64,000 nt of DNA. Source: Crenobacter oryzisoli (GTDB lineage: Bacteria > Pseudomonadota > Gammaproteobacteria > Burkholderiales > Chromobacteriaceae). The DNA is taken from NCBI RefSeq assembly GCF_030385785.1, contig NZ_JAUEDK010000007.1:89197-153196 (forward strand), read 5' to 3'. The position numbers were made by a program, and so were the translations under genes. A model generated the notes under the pieces. The model was not told where the DNA came from and did no database searches. It saw nothing but the letters and a program-made list of their open reading frames with translations. This document shows positions 48,771-57,849 of the stretch, piece by piece; the stretch's first letter is position 1; every line of letters starts with the position of its first letter.

Positions 48771-49295
48771 ATGCGCCTGTTTTTCGCCAGCTGGCCGCCG
48801 GCCAGTGCCCTACCCGTTCTGCACCACCACAGCGAGCGGCTGCACGCGCGCCTCGGTGGTCGGGTGGTGCCGCGAGTGCGGCTGCACCTGACGCTGGCCT
48901 TTCTCGGCGACGTCGATGACACCCGCCTGGTCGAGCTGACCACGCTCGCAGCGCGCGTCGCTGCGGCGAGCACGGCGCAGTCGATTGACTTCAATACGCT
49001 CGGTGGCTGGGACAACGGCATCGGCTGGCTTGCCCCGTCCGCGCCGCCTCCCGGCTTGATCGAGCTGGCCGAGCGCCTGAACACCGCGCTGCGGGACGCC
49101 GGCTTCCTCGTCGAGCGACGCCGTTACCGTCCCCATCTGACCTTGCTGCGCAGCGCCCGCCGTCATTGGCGCTCCCATTCGGTTGCGTCGCTTCACTGGC
49201 CGCTCGACCACCTCGCGCTGGTCGAATCGACGATGGGCCCGCAAGGGCCGAGCTACGTCGAGCTGGCGCGCTGGCCACTGGGCGGCGAGTCATGA
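48771..49295 (+). CDS. thpR: RNA 2',3'-cyclic phosphodiesterase (ThpR)
   Basis: A 174-residue 2H phosphoesterase. The two signature motifs are seen: HLTLAFLG (His39) and HLTLLRS near residue 122. Opening MRLFFASWPP is typical of ThpR/LigT. It hydrolyses 2',3'-cyclic phosphodiester RNA ends. Its stop overlaps the next ATG (ATGA), so it is coupled with the DUF429 gene. No clear ribosome binding site is seen. Confidence 0.9.
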   Translation: MRLFFASWPPASALPVLHHHSERLHARLGGRVVPRVRLHLTLAFLGDVDDTRLVELTTLAARVAAASTAQSIDFNTLGGWDNGIGWLAPSAPPPGLIELAERLNTALRDAGFLVERRRYRPHLTLLRSARRHWRSHSVASLHWPLDHLALVESTMGPQGPSYVELARWPLGGES

Positions 49296-50128
49296 GAGGC
49301 AAGCTGTTCGGCATCGATTTTTCCAGCAGGCCGAGCCAGAGGAAGCCCATTGTGGTCGCCGCCGGCCATCTGGACGGTCATGTCTGCCGGCTCGGTGAAC
49401 TGGAACGTCTGCCCACACTGGCCGATTTCGACGCCTTGCTCGCCCGGCCTGGGCCGTGGTTGGCCGGTTTCGACTTCCCGTTTTCGCTGCCGCGTGCGCT
49501 GGTCGAGGAGGAAGGTTGGCCGGACTGCTGGCCGGCGCTGATGGCGTGGCTCTCTGCGTTACCGGCCGACCAGGCGCGCCCCTTCCTGAAGCGCCGCTTC
49601 CAGGCCTGGTGCGACGCGCGGCCGGCCGGACAGAAGTTCGCCCACCGTGCTTGCGACCGGCTGGCCGGCTCGTCGCCATCGATGAAATGGGTAAATCCGC
49701 CGGTGGCGTGGATGCTGCTCGAAGGGGCGCCGCGGCTGGCCCTGGCGGGTGTCAGCGTGCCGGGTCTCGTCGATGGCGACCCGCTGCGTATCGCGCTCGA
49801 GGCCTATCCCGGTTACGTCGCCAGGCAGATCACCCGCGCTTCATACAAGAGCGACGACAGGGCGCGGCAGACCGAAGCCCGCCGCATCGAGCGGGAGCGC
49901 ATCGTCGGCGCGCTGGAAGCCGGCGCCCTGCCCGGCTGGCCGCCCCTGTCCGTGCCTGCCGCATCGCGCGCCGAGCTGCTCAACGACGCCAGCGGCGACG
50001 CGCTCGACGCCGCGCTGTGCCTGCTGCAGGCGGCCTGGGCCGAACAGCGGCGCGATCGCCACTTCGGCCTGCCGGACGAAGCCGATCCGCTGGAAGGCTG
50101 GATCGTGTCGGTGCCGTTTAGGGGTTGA
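49292..50128 (+). CDS. DUF429-family protein
   Basis: A 278-residue protein with an RNase H-like (predicted nuclease) fold. Seen: KLFGIDFSSRPSQRKPIVV with an early Asp, WLAGFDFPFSLPRALVEE, KWVNPPVAWMLLEG, LEAYPGYVAR and NDASGDALDAALCLLQAAW with late acidic residues. The spread of acids fits DUF429 nuclease-like proteins, function unknown. Translationally coupled to thpR, which hints at RNA processing. The end overlaps the glycosyltransferase gene by 11 bases. Confidence 0.82.
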   Translation: MRGKLFGIDFSSRPSQRKPIVVAAGHLDGHVCRLGELERLPTLADFDALLARPGPWLAGFDFPFSLPRALVEEEGWPDCWPALMAWLSALPADQARPFLKRRFQAWCDARPAGQKFAHRACDRLAGSSPSMKWVNPPVAWMLLEGAPRLALAGVSVPGLVDGDPLRIALEAYPGYVARQITRASYKSDDRARQTEARRIERERIVGALEAGALPGWPPLSVPAASRAELLNDASGDALDAALCLLQAAWAEQRRDRHFGLPDEADPLEGWIVSVPFRG

Positions 50129-51551
50129 GGTTGGGCAGCAGCTGGCGTAGCAGCCAGCGCAGCTTCCAGCCTCGACGCGGCGTCAGCGGGCGCGGTGTTG
50201 GCGTGCGCTGGTGGTTCAGCGACACGTGCCACTTGAAGTCGAGGAAGTTGCGGGTGTGACCACGCTCGTCGCCGCCGAAGTAGTCGAGTTCCAGTCGTTT
50301 GCGCGAGTCGGCGCCGGTGTTGAACGACAAGTCGCGTACCAGCGTGTGGTAGGAGTTGTCGCGGTCCACCTCGCGCTCGTAGCACCAGAACCGTTTCGGC
50401 AGACGCCACGCACGGGTGCCCTGCGCCTTCTGGAATTTGACGAAGCGGGTGTCGTCGGCCCCGTAGGCACCGGCAAACTCCTCGTCGTAGCCGAAGAAGC
50501 GGAAGAAGCGCGAGCGCGCCAGCAGGAACACGTTTGGATGAGCGCCGTAGTAGGCGCCCTTGTCGTCACGGCGCCAGAAGCGGTAGATCTGCTTGCCGAC
50601 CGGACGCTTCTTCACCAGTTCCTGCAGGACTTCGACTGGGAAGGCATGGTCGACGTCGGTGAGGATGACGTTCTCGGATTTGGCATAGAGGAAGCCGAGG
50701 TTACGCGCGCCAGCCATATTCCACGGGATGTCCTCGTCCACCTTCACCCAGGTGATGTTGAGACCGTAATCGCGCGGTTCGTATTCCAGCGGCGAGCCGT
50801 CGTCGACCAGCACGAACTGGATCTGGTCCAGCAGTTCGGGCGGGTATTTCGAATAGTGCTCGAGCAGCTGGTAGACGGTGTCCGGGCTCTTCTGATTGAT
50901 GTAGAAATAGGTGACGTAGCTCAGGCGGATGTGCGAGTAGTCGAGCTTGGGCTTGCCGAGCCAAGGCGGCTGGCGGTTGCCGGTCAACAGCGCTTCGAGC
51001 GTGTAGTCCAGGGTCCGCTCCGCTTTGCCATCGAAGCGCGGCTGCTCCAGGATCACCGGGTTGTTCAGTGGCAGCGGGCTGTTGCCGTCCGGATGACCCT
51101 GGGTGAACTTGGAATAATAGAGATTGTGCGCCAGGGTCGGCATCAGGTTGACCGACACCATCTTGTCCTGCAGCCAGCGGTTGCGACGGGTCTTCTCGAA
51201 CGGGGTTTTCTGGTCGCGATGCACCACCAGGGCGGTCGGCCACGGATTGGCCTGCTTGAAGCGCACGGCCGCCTCCAGCGCGGCGGTGCCGTCGCAGACG
51301 ATCACATGCGGGATGCTGGTCACGCGTTCCGACAGCAGCGCCGAGAGCTGCTGGCCGACTTGGCCAGCGGCCGCGGCCAAGCACGCGGAGGGCAGATCGA
51401 AACGTGCTGTCTGCTTGGCCACTACCCGGACCCGGTAGCGGGTCGGCAATTGCACCAGGTTTTGAATCAGGTCGATGAAGCCGCTGGCCGGCTGATCTTC
51501 CAGGCTCAACACCACGACCACGGCGTCCAGCTTGTCTTGCCCTGCACTCAT
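50118..51551 (-). CDS. Family 2-like glycosyltransferase
   Basis: A 477-residue protein. The GT-A domain lies in the second half (about 210-400): HYSKYPPELLDQIQFVLVDD, VDEDIPWNMAGARNLGFLYA, VILTDVDHAFPVEVLQEL (DxD-type metal site) and GAYGADDTRFVKFQKAQGTR. The N-terminal 200 residues have an uncharacterised alpha/beta domain. No membrane segment is seen, so a cytoplasmic enzyme adding sugars to LPS, capsule or a protein is likely; the acceptor is unknown. GGGTGA precedes ATG 51551; ATG 51608 also opens the frame. Confidence 0.8.
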   Translation of the reverse strand: MSAGQDKLDAVVVVLSLEDQPASGFIDLIQNLVQLPTRYRVRVVAKQTARFDLPSACLAAAAGQVGQQLSALLSERVTSIPHVIVCDGTAALEAAVRFKQANPWPTALVVHRDQKTPFEKTRRNRWLQDKMVSVNLMPTLAHNLYYSKFTQGHPDGNSPLPLNNPVILEQPRFDGKAERTLDYTLEALLTGNRQPPWLGKPKLDYSHIRLSYVTYFYINQKSPDTVYQLLEHYSKYPPELLDQIQFVLVDDGSPLEYEPRDYGLNITWVKVDEDIPWNMAGARNLGFLYAKSENVILTDVDHAFPVEVLQELVKKRPVGKQIYRFWRRDDKGAYYGAHPNVFLLARSRFFRFFGYDEEFAGAYGADDTRFVKFQKAQGTRAWRLPKRFWCYEREVDRDNSYHTLVRDLSFNTGADSRKRLELDYFGGDERGHTRNFLDFKWHVSLNHQRTPTPRPLTPRRGWKLRWLLRQLLPNLNP

Positions 51552-51691
51552 CTGAGTTGTCACCCTTATTGAAAACTGTCTATTTGCTTGGATTGCTTGG
51601 GCGCTCATTCTAAAGCGAGCCGGGCAGTACGGCGAGCTTGGGCGTCATCGCCGTCAGGCAAGCGGACTGCTGCCCGTCGTGGCGACCTCGC

Positions 51692-52186
51692 CTACACCCG
51701 GCGGCCGACGATGATCAAATCGCGTTTCACCCCGTCCAGTTCCGCCACCGCCGGCAGCGTACCCCAGCGGCTGAATCCGTAGCGTTCGAACAGCGTCAGG
51801 CTCGGCAGATTGTGGCCGAAGATGAAGCCGAGCAGCGTGTCGATGCCCAGTGCAGGCGCGCGTTCGAGCGCCTCGTCGAGGAGACGTCGCCCGAGACCCC
51901 GGCCGCGGCAATCTTCGCGCAGGTAGACGCTCAATTCGGCCGTACCCTGATAGGCCGGGCGGCCGTAGAAATCCGACAGGCTGGCCCAGCCGAGCACCTC
52001 GCCGTCCTGTTCGAGCACCCACAGGGGGCGTCGCGGCGTCTGGTGCGCGTCAAACCAGTCTTGACGGCTTTCGACGCTGACCGGTTCCAGGTCGGCAGTG
52101 ACCTGGCGCGAAGGGATAGTGCTGTTGTAGATGGCAACGATGGCCGGCAGGTCGGCGGCGGTGGCGAGGCGGAAGGTCGAGTCCAT
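51692..52186 (-). CDS. GNAT acetyltransferase, phosphinothricin-acetyltransferase type
   Basis: A 164-residue N-acetyltransferase. Seen: FRLATAADLPAIVAIYNSTI, GWASLSDFYGRPAYQGTAEL, the acetyl-CoA loop VYLREDCRGRGLGRRLLDE and FERYGFSRWGTLPAVAELDG. These match the PAT/YncA group, which acetylates methionine derivatives or similar amines. The start is uncertain between ATG 52186 and 52225. The tandem-repeat region lies upstream. Confidence 0.9.
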   Translation of the reverse strand: MDSTFRLATAADLPAIVAIYNSTIPSRQVTADLEPVSVESRQDWFDAHQTPRRPLWVLEQDGEVLGWASLSDFYGRPAYQGTAELSVYLREDCRGRGLGRRLLDEALERAPALGIDTLLGFIFGHNLPSLTLFERYGFSRWGTLPAVAELDGVKRDLIIVGRRV

Positions 52187-52456
52187 GAAGATGCAGGGGG
52201 AAGAAACAAATCTAATACGGGTCATTGTGGCCGAGTGAACGTCCGTCGTTAAGCATCACATGACGGCTGACCGGCGCGGCCGCCTTCCTGGTGTGCCGGT
52301 CGAGCGGGGGCTTAGAGCAGCGATGCCCCAGGCTCTCCCATCGACCTGCGGATGATGCATGGCAGGCTGTTTTACCGGGCTTGTCTGTAGGGGGCTGGAA
52401 TAGTGTTTTTTTAGGTGTTTTGAGCCAGGACAATCGATATGTAATTTTATTAACGA

Positions 52457-52480
52457 ATAACATGTGTAATAACATGTTAT
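52457..52480. promoter_or_regulatory. Tandem ATAACATGT motifs
   Basis: ATAACATGTGTA (52457-52468) is followed directly by the 12-bp palindrome ATAACATGTTAT (52469-52480). Two adjoining 12-bp units suggest a regulator binding site in the AT-rich island ahead of the heptamer tract. Confidence 0.4.
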
Positions 52481-52501
52481 GGATCTGGAATGCAGCAGAA
52501 T

Positions 52502-52578
<77 letters not shown>

Positions 52579-52847
52579 CTGCCTTCTTGCCGCTTGTCGG
52601 AGCAGCAATGGCGATTGTCGATTGTTGCGGCGGCGAAATAGGTCAGAATATGCCAATGAAATTTTTGTTAACCTCTTCATTTCCCAGTGGAAAACTATTC
52701 CCATGTCGTCTATTAGCTATTAGTGCCAATGCTTTTTGAGTGTTAGGCATTTGTCATGATCGGCGAGTAAACTACCGCCAGATCAGACAGCGGCCAGGGG
52801 CTGAAGCGGGCCGCACAGATAAAAAAACTACAAAGGATTTCGCTCTG

Positions 52848-54809
52848 TTGAACGTTTGGGTTTCTCGACTCAAGGGTTTCGCGCGTCTGCACCTCGACGT
52901 GCCCGTCACCGCGCTCCTCTATGCGCTGGTGGGCGGCGCAACGACTCTCTTGTTCCCGACGCAGGGGTTATTGCCGGCACCGCTCTGGCCGCCTTCCGCC
53001 TTGGCGCTGGTGCTTTTCATCTGGCGCAGCGGACGGGGCTTGCCCGGGGTCTGGCTCGGTGCATGCTGGGTCACTTTCCAGTTGGGCGGAATGCCGGGGC
53101 CGGCGGCAATGCTCGTCGGCACCATGGCGGCGCTCGGTCCCTGGATCGGTGCTCGCCTGTTGCGTCAACTGCACCGTGCGCCGCTGCGTCTGTCCCGCCA
53201 GCGTGATGTCTGGCCGTTCCTCTGGTGCGGCACGGCGCTGCCGTCGCTGATCGCAGCGGTCGGCGGCACTGCAGCGCTCTCGTTGTCAGGGGGCGACGAT
53301 GCCTTGTCGCTTGCCACTCACTTTCTGAGATGGTGGCTGTCCGACGCTGGGGGGATTCTGCTGTTCGCACCGTTGGCACTGCTGGTGCTTGAGGCCTACG
53401 AGCGCCCTGGCTTCTGGGGGCAGTGGCGCTTTCTCGAGCGCATGGTCCTGACCTGCTGCACGCTGGGGGTCGCAGCCATGCTGTTCTGGGTGGTCCACGG
53501 TGACGGTGGTCAGTTGGCGGTACTGTCGTTCCTGCTGATGCTGCCGATGATTTGGACGGTGGCCCGTTTCCCTCTGTGGCAGTCCCACCTGCTCTCGACG
53601 CTGGTCGCGCTGGTCGCGCTGGTCGGTACTGTCCACGGCGGCGGGGTCTTCTATATCGATTCGATTCGTCAGGCCTTACTGTGCACCGGCACGCTGGTGA
53701 TGGTGCAGTCTGTGGCATTGCTGGTGGTCGGCTCGCTGGTGGCCGAGCGCGAGGAGTCCGAGTTGTTCCTGCGCGACGCCAATCAGCATTTGGAGGACAA
53801 GGTTCGTGCGCGCACTCGCGAGCTGAGCGAGAGCGAGGCGCGCTTCAAGCTGGTGGCCGATGCCGCGCCGTTTCCTATGGTGATGAACCAGCTGTCCGAC
53901 GGTCAGGTCGTCTACGCCAATCCGCGTGCTGAAGCCTTGTTCCATTATCAGTTGCTGCCGGGGGCACCGCTCTATGTGCAGGCGTTCTATGCGGACGAGA
54001 CCGAGCGTGACCAGATCTCCGGCATCCTGCGCAACCAAGGCACTATCCTCGATCGCGAGGTCGAGCTGATCGATGGCTACGGTCGACGCTTCTGGGCTTG
54101 GCTGTCGTGTACCGTGATCAAGAGCAACGGCGTGTTGTGCGTGCTTACCGGCATCAACGATATCAGTGAACGCAAGCGTCTCGAGTCCAGCCTGAAGGCG
54201 GCCAACGATGCCTTGCGACAACAGGTCAGCGAGATCGAGGAGCTGCAGCACGGCCTGCGTGAGCAGGCTGTGCGCGACCCGCTGACTGGCCTGTTCAATC
54301 GTCGCTACCTAGACAGCTCGCTATCGAACACGCTGTCGCACTTGCTGGCTCAGCAGCGACCGGTTGGGCTGATCATGCTCGACGTCGACCATTTCAAGCA
54401 GATCAACGATAACCATGGCCATTTGACCGGGGACATGGTGCTCGCCACTTTGGGCCAATATTTGCGCGCGCACTTCCGTAGCGACGACATTGTCTGCCGT
54501 TACGGTGGTGAGGAGTTCGTCGTGGTGCTGCCGGGCGCCTCGATGGAGGTCAGCTACGCCAAGGCCGAGAGACTGCGGCAAGGCGTGGCTGAGCTGGTGA
54601 TTCCGTCGGCCAACGGCATGCTCGCGGTCACGTTGTCGCTCGGTGTCGCCTGTGCCCCACAGCATGGAACCGACACAAAGCGTCTGCTCGATGCGGCCGA
54701 TGCGGCGCTATATGCCGCAAAGTCCCACGGGCGCAACCGCGTCTACCGTGCATCGATCGACCGCCTGGCGCCGGGGGAAGTCGCGTTGCGTCGCTCCGCA
54801 CAGGTCTAG
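52848..54809 (+). CDS. MASE1-PAS-GGDEF diguanylate cyclase
   Basis: A 653-residue membrane protein. A MASE1-type region of about eight to ten membrane segments (15-305, LLPAPLWPPSALALVLFIWR, RDVWPFLWCGTALPSLIAAV) is followed by a short coiled coil, a PAS domain (about 335-450, FKLVADAAPFPMVMNQLSDG, CVLTGINDISERKRLE), another coiled coil and GGDEF (about 480-640). Active site RYGGEEF and inhibition site RSDD are intact. It should make cyclic di-GMP in response to a membrane or cytosolic signal. TTG 52848 is chosen because AAAGGA lies 9 bases upstream; a GTG at 52740 opens the frame earlier. Confidence 0.9.
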   Translation: MNVWVSRLKGFARLHLDVPVTALLYALVGGATTLLFPTQGLLPAPLWPPSALALVLFIWRSGRGLPGVWLGACWVTFQLGGMPGPAAMLVGTMAALGPWIGARLLRQLHRAPLRLSRQRDVWPFLWCGTALPSLIAAVGGTAALSLSGGDDALSLATHFLRWWLSDAGGILLFAPLALLVLEAYERPGFWGQWRFLERMVLTCCTLGVAAMLFWVVHGDGGQLAVLSFLLMLPMIWTVARFPLWQSHLLSTLVALVALVGTVHGGGVFYIDSIRQALLCTGTLVMVQSVALLVVGSLVAEREESELFLRDANQHLEDKVRARTRELSESEARFKLVADAAPFPMVMNQLSDGQVVYANPRAEALFHYQLLPGAPLYVQAFYADETERDQISGILRNQGTILDREVELIDGYGRRFWAWLSCTVIKSNGVLCVLTGINDISERKRLESSLKAANDALRQQVSEIEELQHGLREQAVRDPLTGLFNRRYLDSSLSNTLSHLLAQQRPVGLIMLDVDHFKQINDNHGHLTGDMVLATLGQYLRAHFRSDDIVCRYGGEEFVVVLPGASMEVSYAKAERLRQGVAELVIPSANGMLAVTLSLGVACAPQHGTDTKRLLDAADAALYAAKSHGRNRVYRASIDRLAPGEVALRRSAQV

Positions 54810-54838
54810 GGGTTCCCGCCCGTGCTACCATCGCGCGG

Positions 54839-55546
54839 ATGAAAGAACTCTACCGACTCCTGCACGAGCAGGGCTTCGGCAGCCGCAAGGAATGCCGCAA
54901 ACTGATCGAGGCCGGACTGGTCGCCATCGACGGCGAGCCGGCCGCTGACTATCGCCAACAGGTCGACCCGGGGGCGCTTGGCGAACTTGAAGTGGACGGC
55001 GAGGCCTGGTCATTGCTCGAGTTGCCCCTCTACCTGATGCTGCACAAGCCCGGCGGCTATGAGACCTCGCACCGGCCGCTGCACAACCCCAGCGTATTTC
55101 ACCTGTTGCCGTACCAGTTCGAGGCACTTGGCATCGCTGCGGTCGGCAGGCTCGACGTCGATACCACCGGCCTATTGCTGATGAGCACCGACGGCCAGTT
55201 CATCCATGCGCTGACCTCGCCAAAGAAGCTGGTGCCCAAGTGCTACCGGGTGACGTTGAAGCATCCGGTCGTCGACGAGCTGGTTGCCCAGCTGCTCAAG
55301 GGGGTGTACCTGAAGGACGATGACGAAAAGATCATTGCCGAGACGGTCACGGTGGTCGATTCATACACTATCGACATGACGATCACCCAGGGAAAGTACC
55401 ATCAGGTCAAGCGGATGGTTGCCGCCGCCAGCAACCGGGTCGTGGGGTTGCATCGGCTGAGCCTGGGGTCTGTCGGGCTTGGCGACCTGGCCGAAGGCGA
55501 ATGGCGCAGATTGAGCCGCGAGGAGTTGGCGGCGCTGGGTTTTTGA
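54839..55546 (+). CDS. rsuA: 16S rRNA pseudouridine(516) synthase
   Basis: A 235-residue enzyme making pseudouridine in 16S rRNA. An S4 domain (1-55, LYRLLHEQGFGSRKECRKLI) precedes the catalytic domain, with Asp106 in AVGRLDVDTTGLLLMSTDGQ, LVPKCYRVTLKHPV and GKYHQVKRMVAAASNRVVGL. These fit RsuA rather than RluB/E by length and motifs. The start codon has no obvious ribosome binding site. A shared terminator follows. Confidence 0.9.
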   Translation: MKELYRLLHEQGFGSRKECRKLIEAGLVAIDGEPAADYRQQVDPGALGELEVDGEAWSLLELPLYLMLHKPGGYETSHRPLHNPSVFHLLPYQFEALGIAAVGRLDVDTTGLLLMSTDGQFIHALTSPKKLVPKCYRVTLKHPVVDELVAQLLKGVYLKDDDEKIIAETVTVVDSYTIDMTITQGKYHQVKRMVAAASNRVVGLHRLSLGSVGLGDLAEGEWRRLSREELAALGF

Positions 55547-55558
55547 GCGGAAGCGCCA

Positions 55559-55589
55559 TAAAAAAACGGGAAGCCTCGGCTTCCCGTTG
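55559..55589 (-). terminator. Bidirectional terminator between rsuA and hemY
   Basis: AACGGGAAGCC-TC-GGCTTCCCGTT with TTTTT on the minus-strand side, ending the hem operon; rsuA ends just upstream on the plus strand. Confidence 0.85.
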
Positions 55590-55606
55590 TCGTTGGCGGC
55601 ATCCGC

Positions 55607-56815
55607 TCAGTAGCCCATCTCCAGCGCCATGCGCAGGCATTGCGTCTCATGCCGATGTGCCTCGCCCTCCTTGCCGGTAGCCTCGAAGAGGCGCGCCAGC
55701 TCGGCGTGTGCCGTCAGCGTCGGCGTCAGCGACAGGCTGGCTTCGAGATAGCTCTGCGCCTTGCCCCACAGCTGTTGCGCCAGCGCGAGGCGGCCCAGCG
55801 CCAGTAGCAACAGGTGGTCGTTCGGGCGGCTCGTCAGCCAGCCTTCGGCCTCGTGCATCAGCGCCAGCCGCTTGTCCGGCGACAGCGAGGCGGCGAGGCG
55901 GCCGAGTTTTTGCGCCAGTTCCGGGGTCGCGAGCTCTTCGTCGCCGAGCGCCTGTGCAATCAGTGTTGCAGCCTGGTCGCTGTCCTCAAGTTCGGTCAGC
56001 CGCGCCACCACGTCGGCGAGCAGGTCCGGGTTGGCACGTTCTACATCGGGGATGCGCTTGAACCACGCCTGGATCTCTGCGCCGCTGGTCAGCGCGGCCA
56101 ACTGTTGGCGGTACGCGGTCAGCCGGTAACGGCGCGCTTGCTCGGCGTCGATCGCATCCGATTTCAACAGTTTCTCGGTCAGCGCCAGCACTGCTTCCGG
56201 CTGTTTCTGCAACAGGCGGATGCGCAATTCGATCTTCAGTGCGCTGGTCAGGTTGGGCGAGATCGTGCGGGCGCGCTCGACCGCTGCCAGTGCGCCCGGC
56301 GCATCCTTGGCATCGAGCTTGAGTTCGGCCTCCAGCACGTGGTGAGCCAGTTGCAGCCGCGACGGCAGGGCATCGAGCTTGGCGAGGTACTGATTGCGCT
56401 TGTCGTAGTCGCGCATCGAGCCGGCCGCTCGGGCGGCGATCAACAGCGCCAGTGCACGGTTGTCCTCGCTTTCCTCGTTGTCGATAGCACGGATTGCCTC
56501 GCGCTCGGCGCGCTGGAATCGGCCCTCGAAGAAGGCGATGCCGGCCTCGCGCAGTGCGTGGCGGGCGGCTTTCAGTTTCTTTTGGCGCTGGAAGCGGCGC
56601 ACTTCCTCGGGCATGCGCGCGGCGATACCGATCAGCCGCAATACGAAGTGCACCACCACGATCAAGAGCAGGATGCCGATGATCAGCGCGTTGAACGACA
56701 CCTCCATGCGATACGGCGGCAGGAACAGGATGGCGTAGCCGGTGTTGACGGTGGAGGCGAGCCCCACCAGCACCGCCAGCGCGAACAGGCCGACAATCCA
56801 GATCACAAACTTCAC
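55607..56815 (-). CDS. hemY: HemY-type membrane protein of the hem operon
   Basis: A 402-residue inner-membrane protein: two N-terminal membrane segments (about 5-23 and 40-62, VIWIVGLFALAVLVGLASTV, ALIIGILLLIVVVHFVLRLI), then a long TPR-like helical region. It belongs to the proteobacterial HemY family, distinct from Bacillus protoporphyrinogen oxidase HemY; its exact role in heme metabolism is uncertain. The start is GTG, overlapping the hemX stop (GTGA), so translation is coupled. Confidence 0.92.
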   Translation of the reverse strand: MKFVIWIVGLFALAVLVGLASTVNTGYAILFLPPYRMEVSFNALIIGILLLIVVVHFVLRLIGIAARMPEEVRRFQRQKKLKAARHALREAGIAFFEGRFQRAEREAIRAIDNEESEDNRALALLIAARAAGSMRDYDKRNQYLAKLDALPSRLQLAHHVLEAELKLDAKDAPGALAAVERARTISPNLTSALKIELRIRLLQKQPEAVLALTEKLLKSDAIDAEQARRYRLTAYRQQLAALTSGAEIQAWFKRIPDVERANPDLLADVVARLTELEDSDQAATLIAQALGDEELATPELAQKLGRLAASLSPDKRLALMHEAEGWLTSRPNDHLLLLALGRLALAQQLWGKAQSYLEASLSLTPTLTAHAELARLFEATGKEGEAHRHETQCLRMALEMGY

Positions 56816-57849
56816 GGCTGATCTCCCGTGCCTTGTGCATCGCGCACGGCTTTCAGGCTGGCGGTCAGATCAGGCAGCGCGACATTGAGTGGAGCGCCCT
56901 TCAGTTCAGCCAGCGTGGCGAGCCACTTCTGCGTGGCTGGCGCATCGCGGTCGTAGTAGCGTTGGACATAGCTTTGGGCGCCCGCGATGTCGGTGTTGTA
57001 GGTGTTGCCGTCGCGTTGGATCAGCGCTAGGCGCGCATCCAGGAGGCGCAGCTTCAGGTTCTCGCGCAGGAAGAACGCCTGTTCTGGCGACAACAGCAGT
57101 GCCTCGGGCTTGTCCATGCGGCGGATGTGCACCAGCTCGCCCAGGCTGCGGCTGACGTCGGCGATCAGGCGCTCCCACATCGGCTCGGACGCAGCCACCG
57201 GGGCCGGCAGTACGCTCTGCTTCGGTGCCAGTCGGTGCTGGTCGACCGTCAGCGGCAGGCTGTCGACGCCCAGTTGCAGCCGGTCAATCTTCACCGTCAG
57301 GCCGACGGTGTCGAGGTAGGGCAAGGCCTTCAGCGTTTCCAGGTCTTTTGCCACCGCGCGTTTCACGCTGATCAGCTGCGGCCGGTCGAACTTGGCGAGC
57401 CGAGCATCGACACCTTCGAGCGCGGTGATCGCCGCCGGCACGTTGCCGGCCAGCTGTAGCTGCTGGCTGGCCACCGCCAGCGTGTGCTCGACCTCGGACA
57501 GGAGCCAGTCCGAGCGGTTCTTGGTTAGCTCCTGGTACATATTGTTGAGCGTAGCGTATTGACCGGCCGACTCGTTGACGCGGGCTTCAACTACCGCCAG
57601 CTTGCCGTCGGTGGCGCGGCTGGTCGCCAGCGCCTGTTCGGTCAGGCCGCGCAGCTCCTTGGCGGTACCGCCCGACTCGGCCAATTTTTGCGCCAGCGCA
57701 AGCTTGACGTCGGCCAGTTCGCGGCGAGTGTCATAGTACTGCCAGCCGGACACGCCGAGGGCGACCAGTGCGACGAGCAGCGCAGCCGATAGCGGCGAAC
57801 GCCGAACGGGCTTGATGGGGGGGGATTCGATGGTTTGCGTTTCGCTCAT
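56812..57849 (-). CDS. hemX: HemX-family protein
   Basis: A 345-residue protein with a short cytosolic N-terminus, one membrane segment (about 23-40, PLSAALLVALVALGVSGWQY) and a periplasmic or cytosolic helical domain (WLLSEVEHTLAVASQQLQLA, LREN-LKLRLLDARLALIQRD). This matches HemX, often labelled uroporphyrinogen III methyltransferase but lacking its catalytic domain. ATG overlaps the hemD stop (ATGA). Confidence 0.9.
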   Translation of the reverse strand: MSETQTIESPPIKPVRRSPLSAALLVALVALGVSGWQYYDTRRELADVKLALAQKLAESGGTAKELRGLTEQALATSRATDGKLAVVEARVNESAGQYATLNNMYQELTKNRSDWLLSEVEHTLAVASQQLQLAGNVPAAITALEGVDARLAKFDRPQLISVKRAVAKDLETLKALPYLDTVGLTVKIDRLQLGVDSLPLTVDQHRLAPKQSVLPAPVAASEPMWERLIADVSRSLGELVHIRRMDKPEALLLSPEQAFFLRENLKLRLLDARLALIQRDGNTYNTDIAGAQSYVQRYYDRDAPATQKWLATLAELKGAPLNVALPDLTASLKAVRDAQGTGDQP

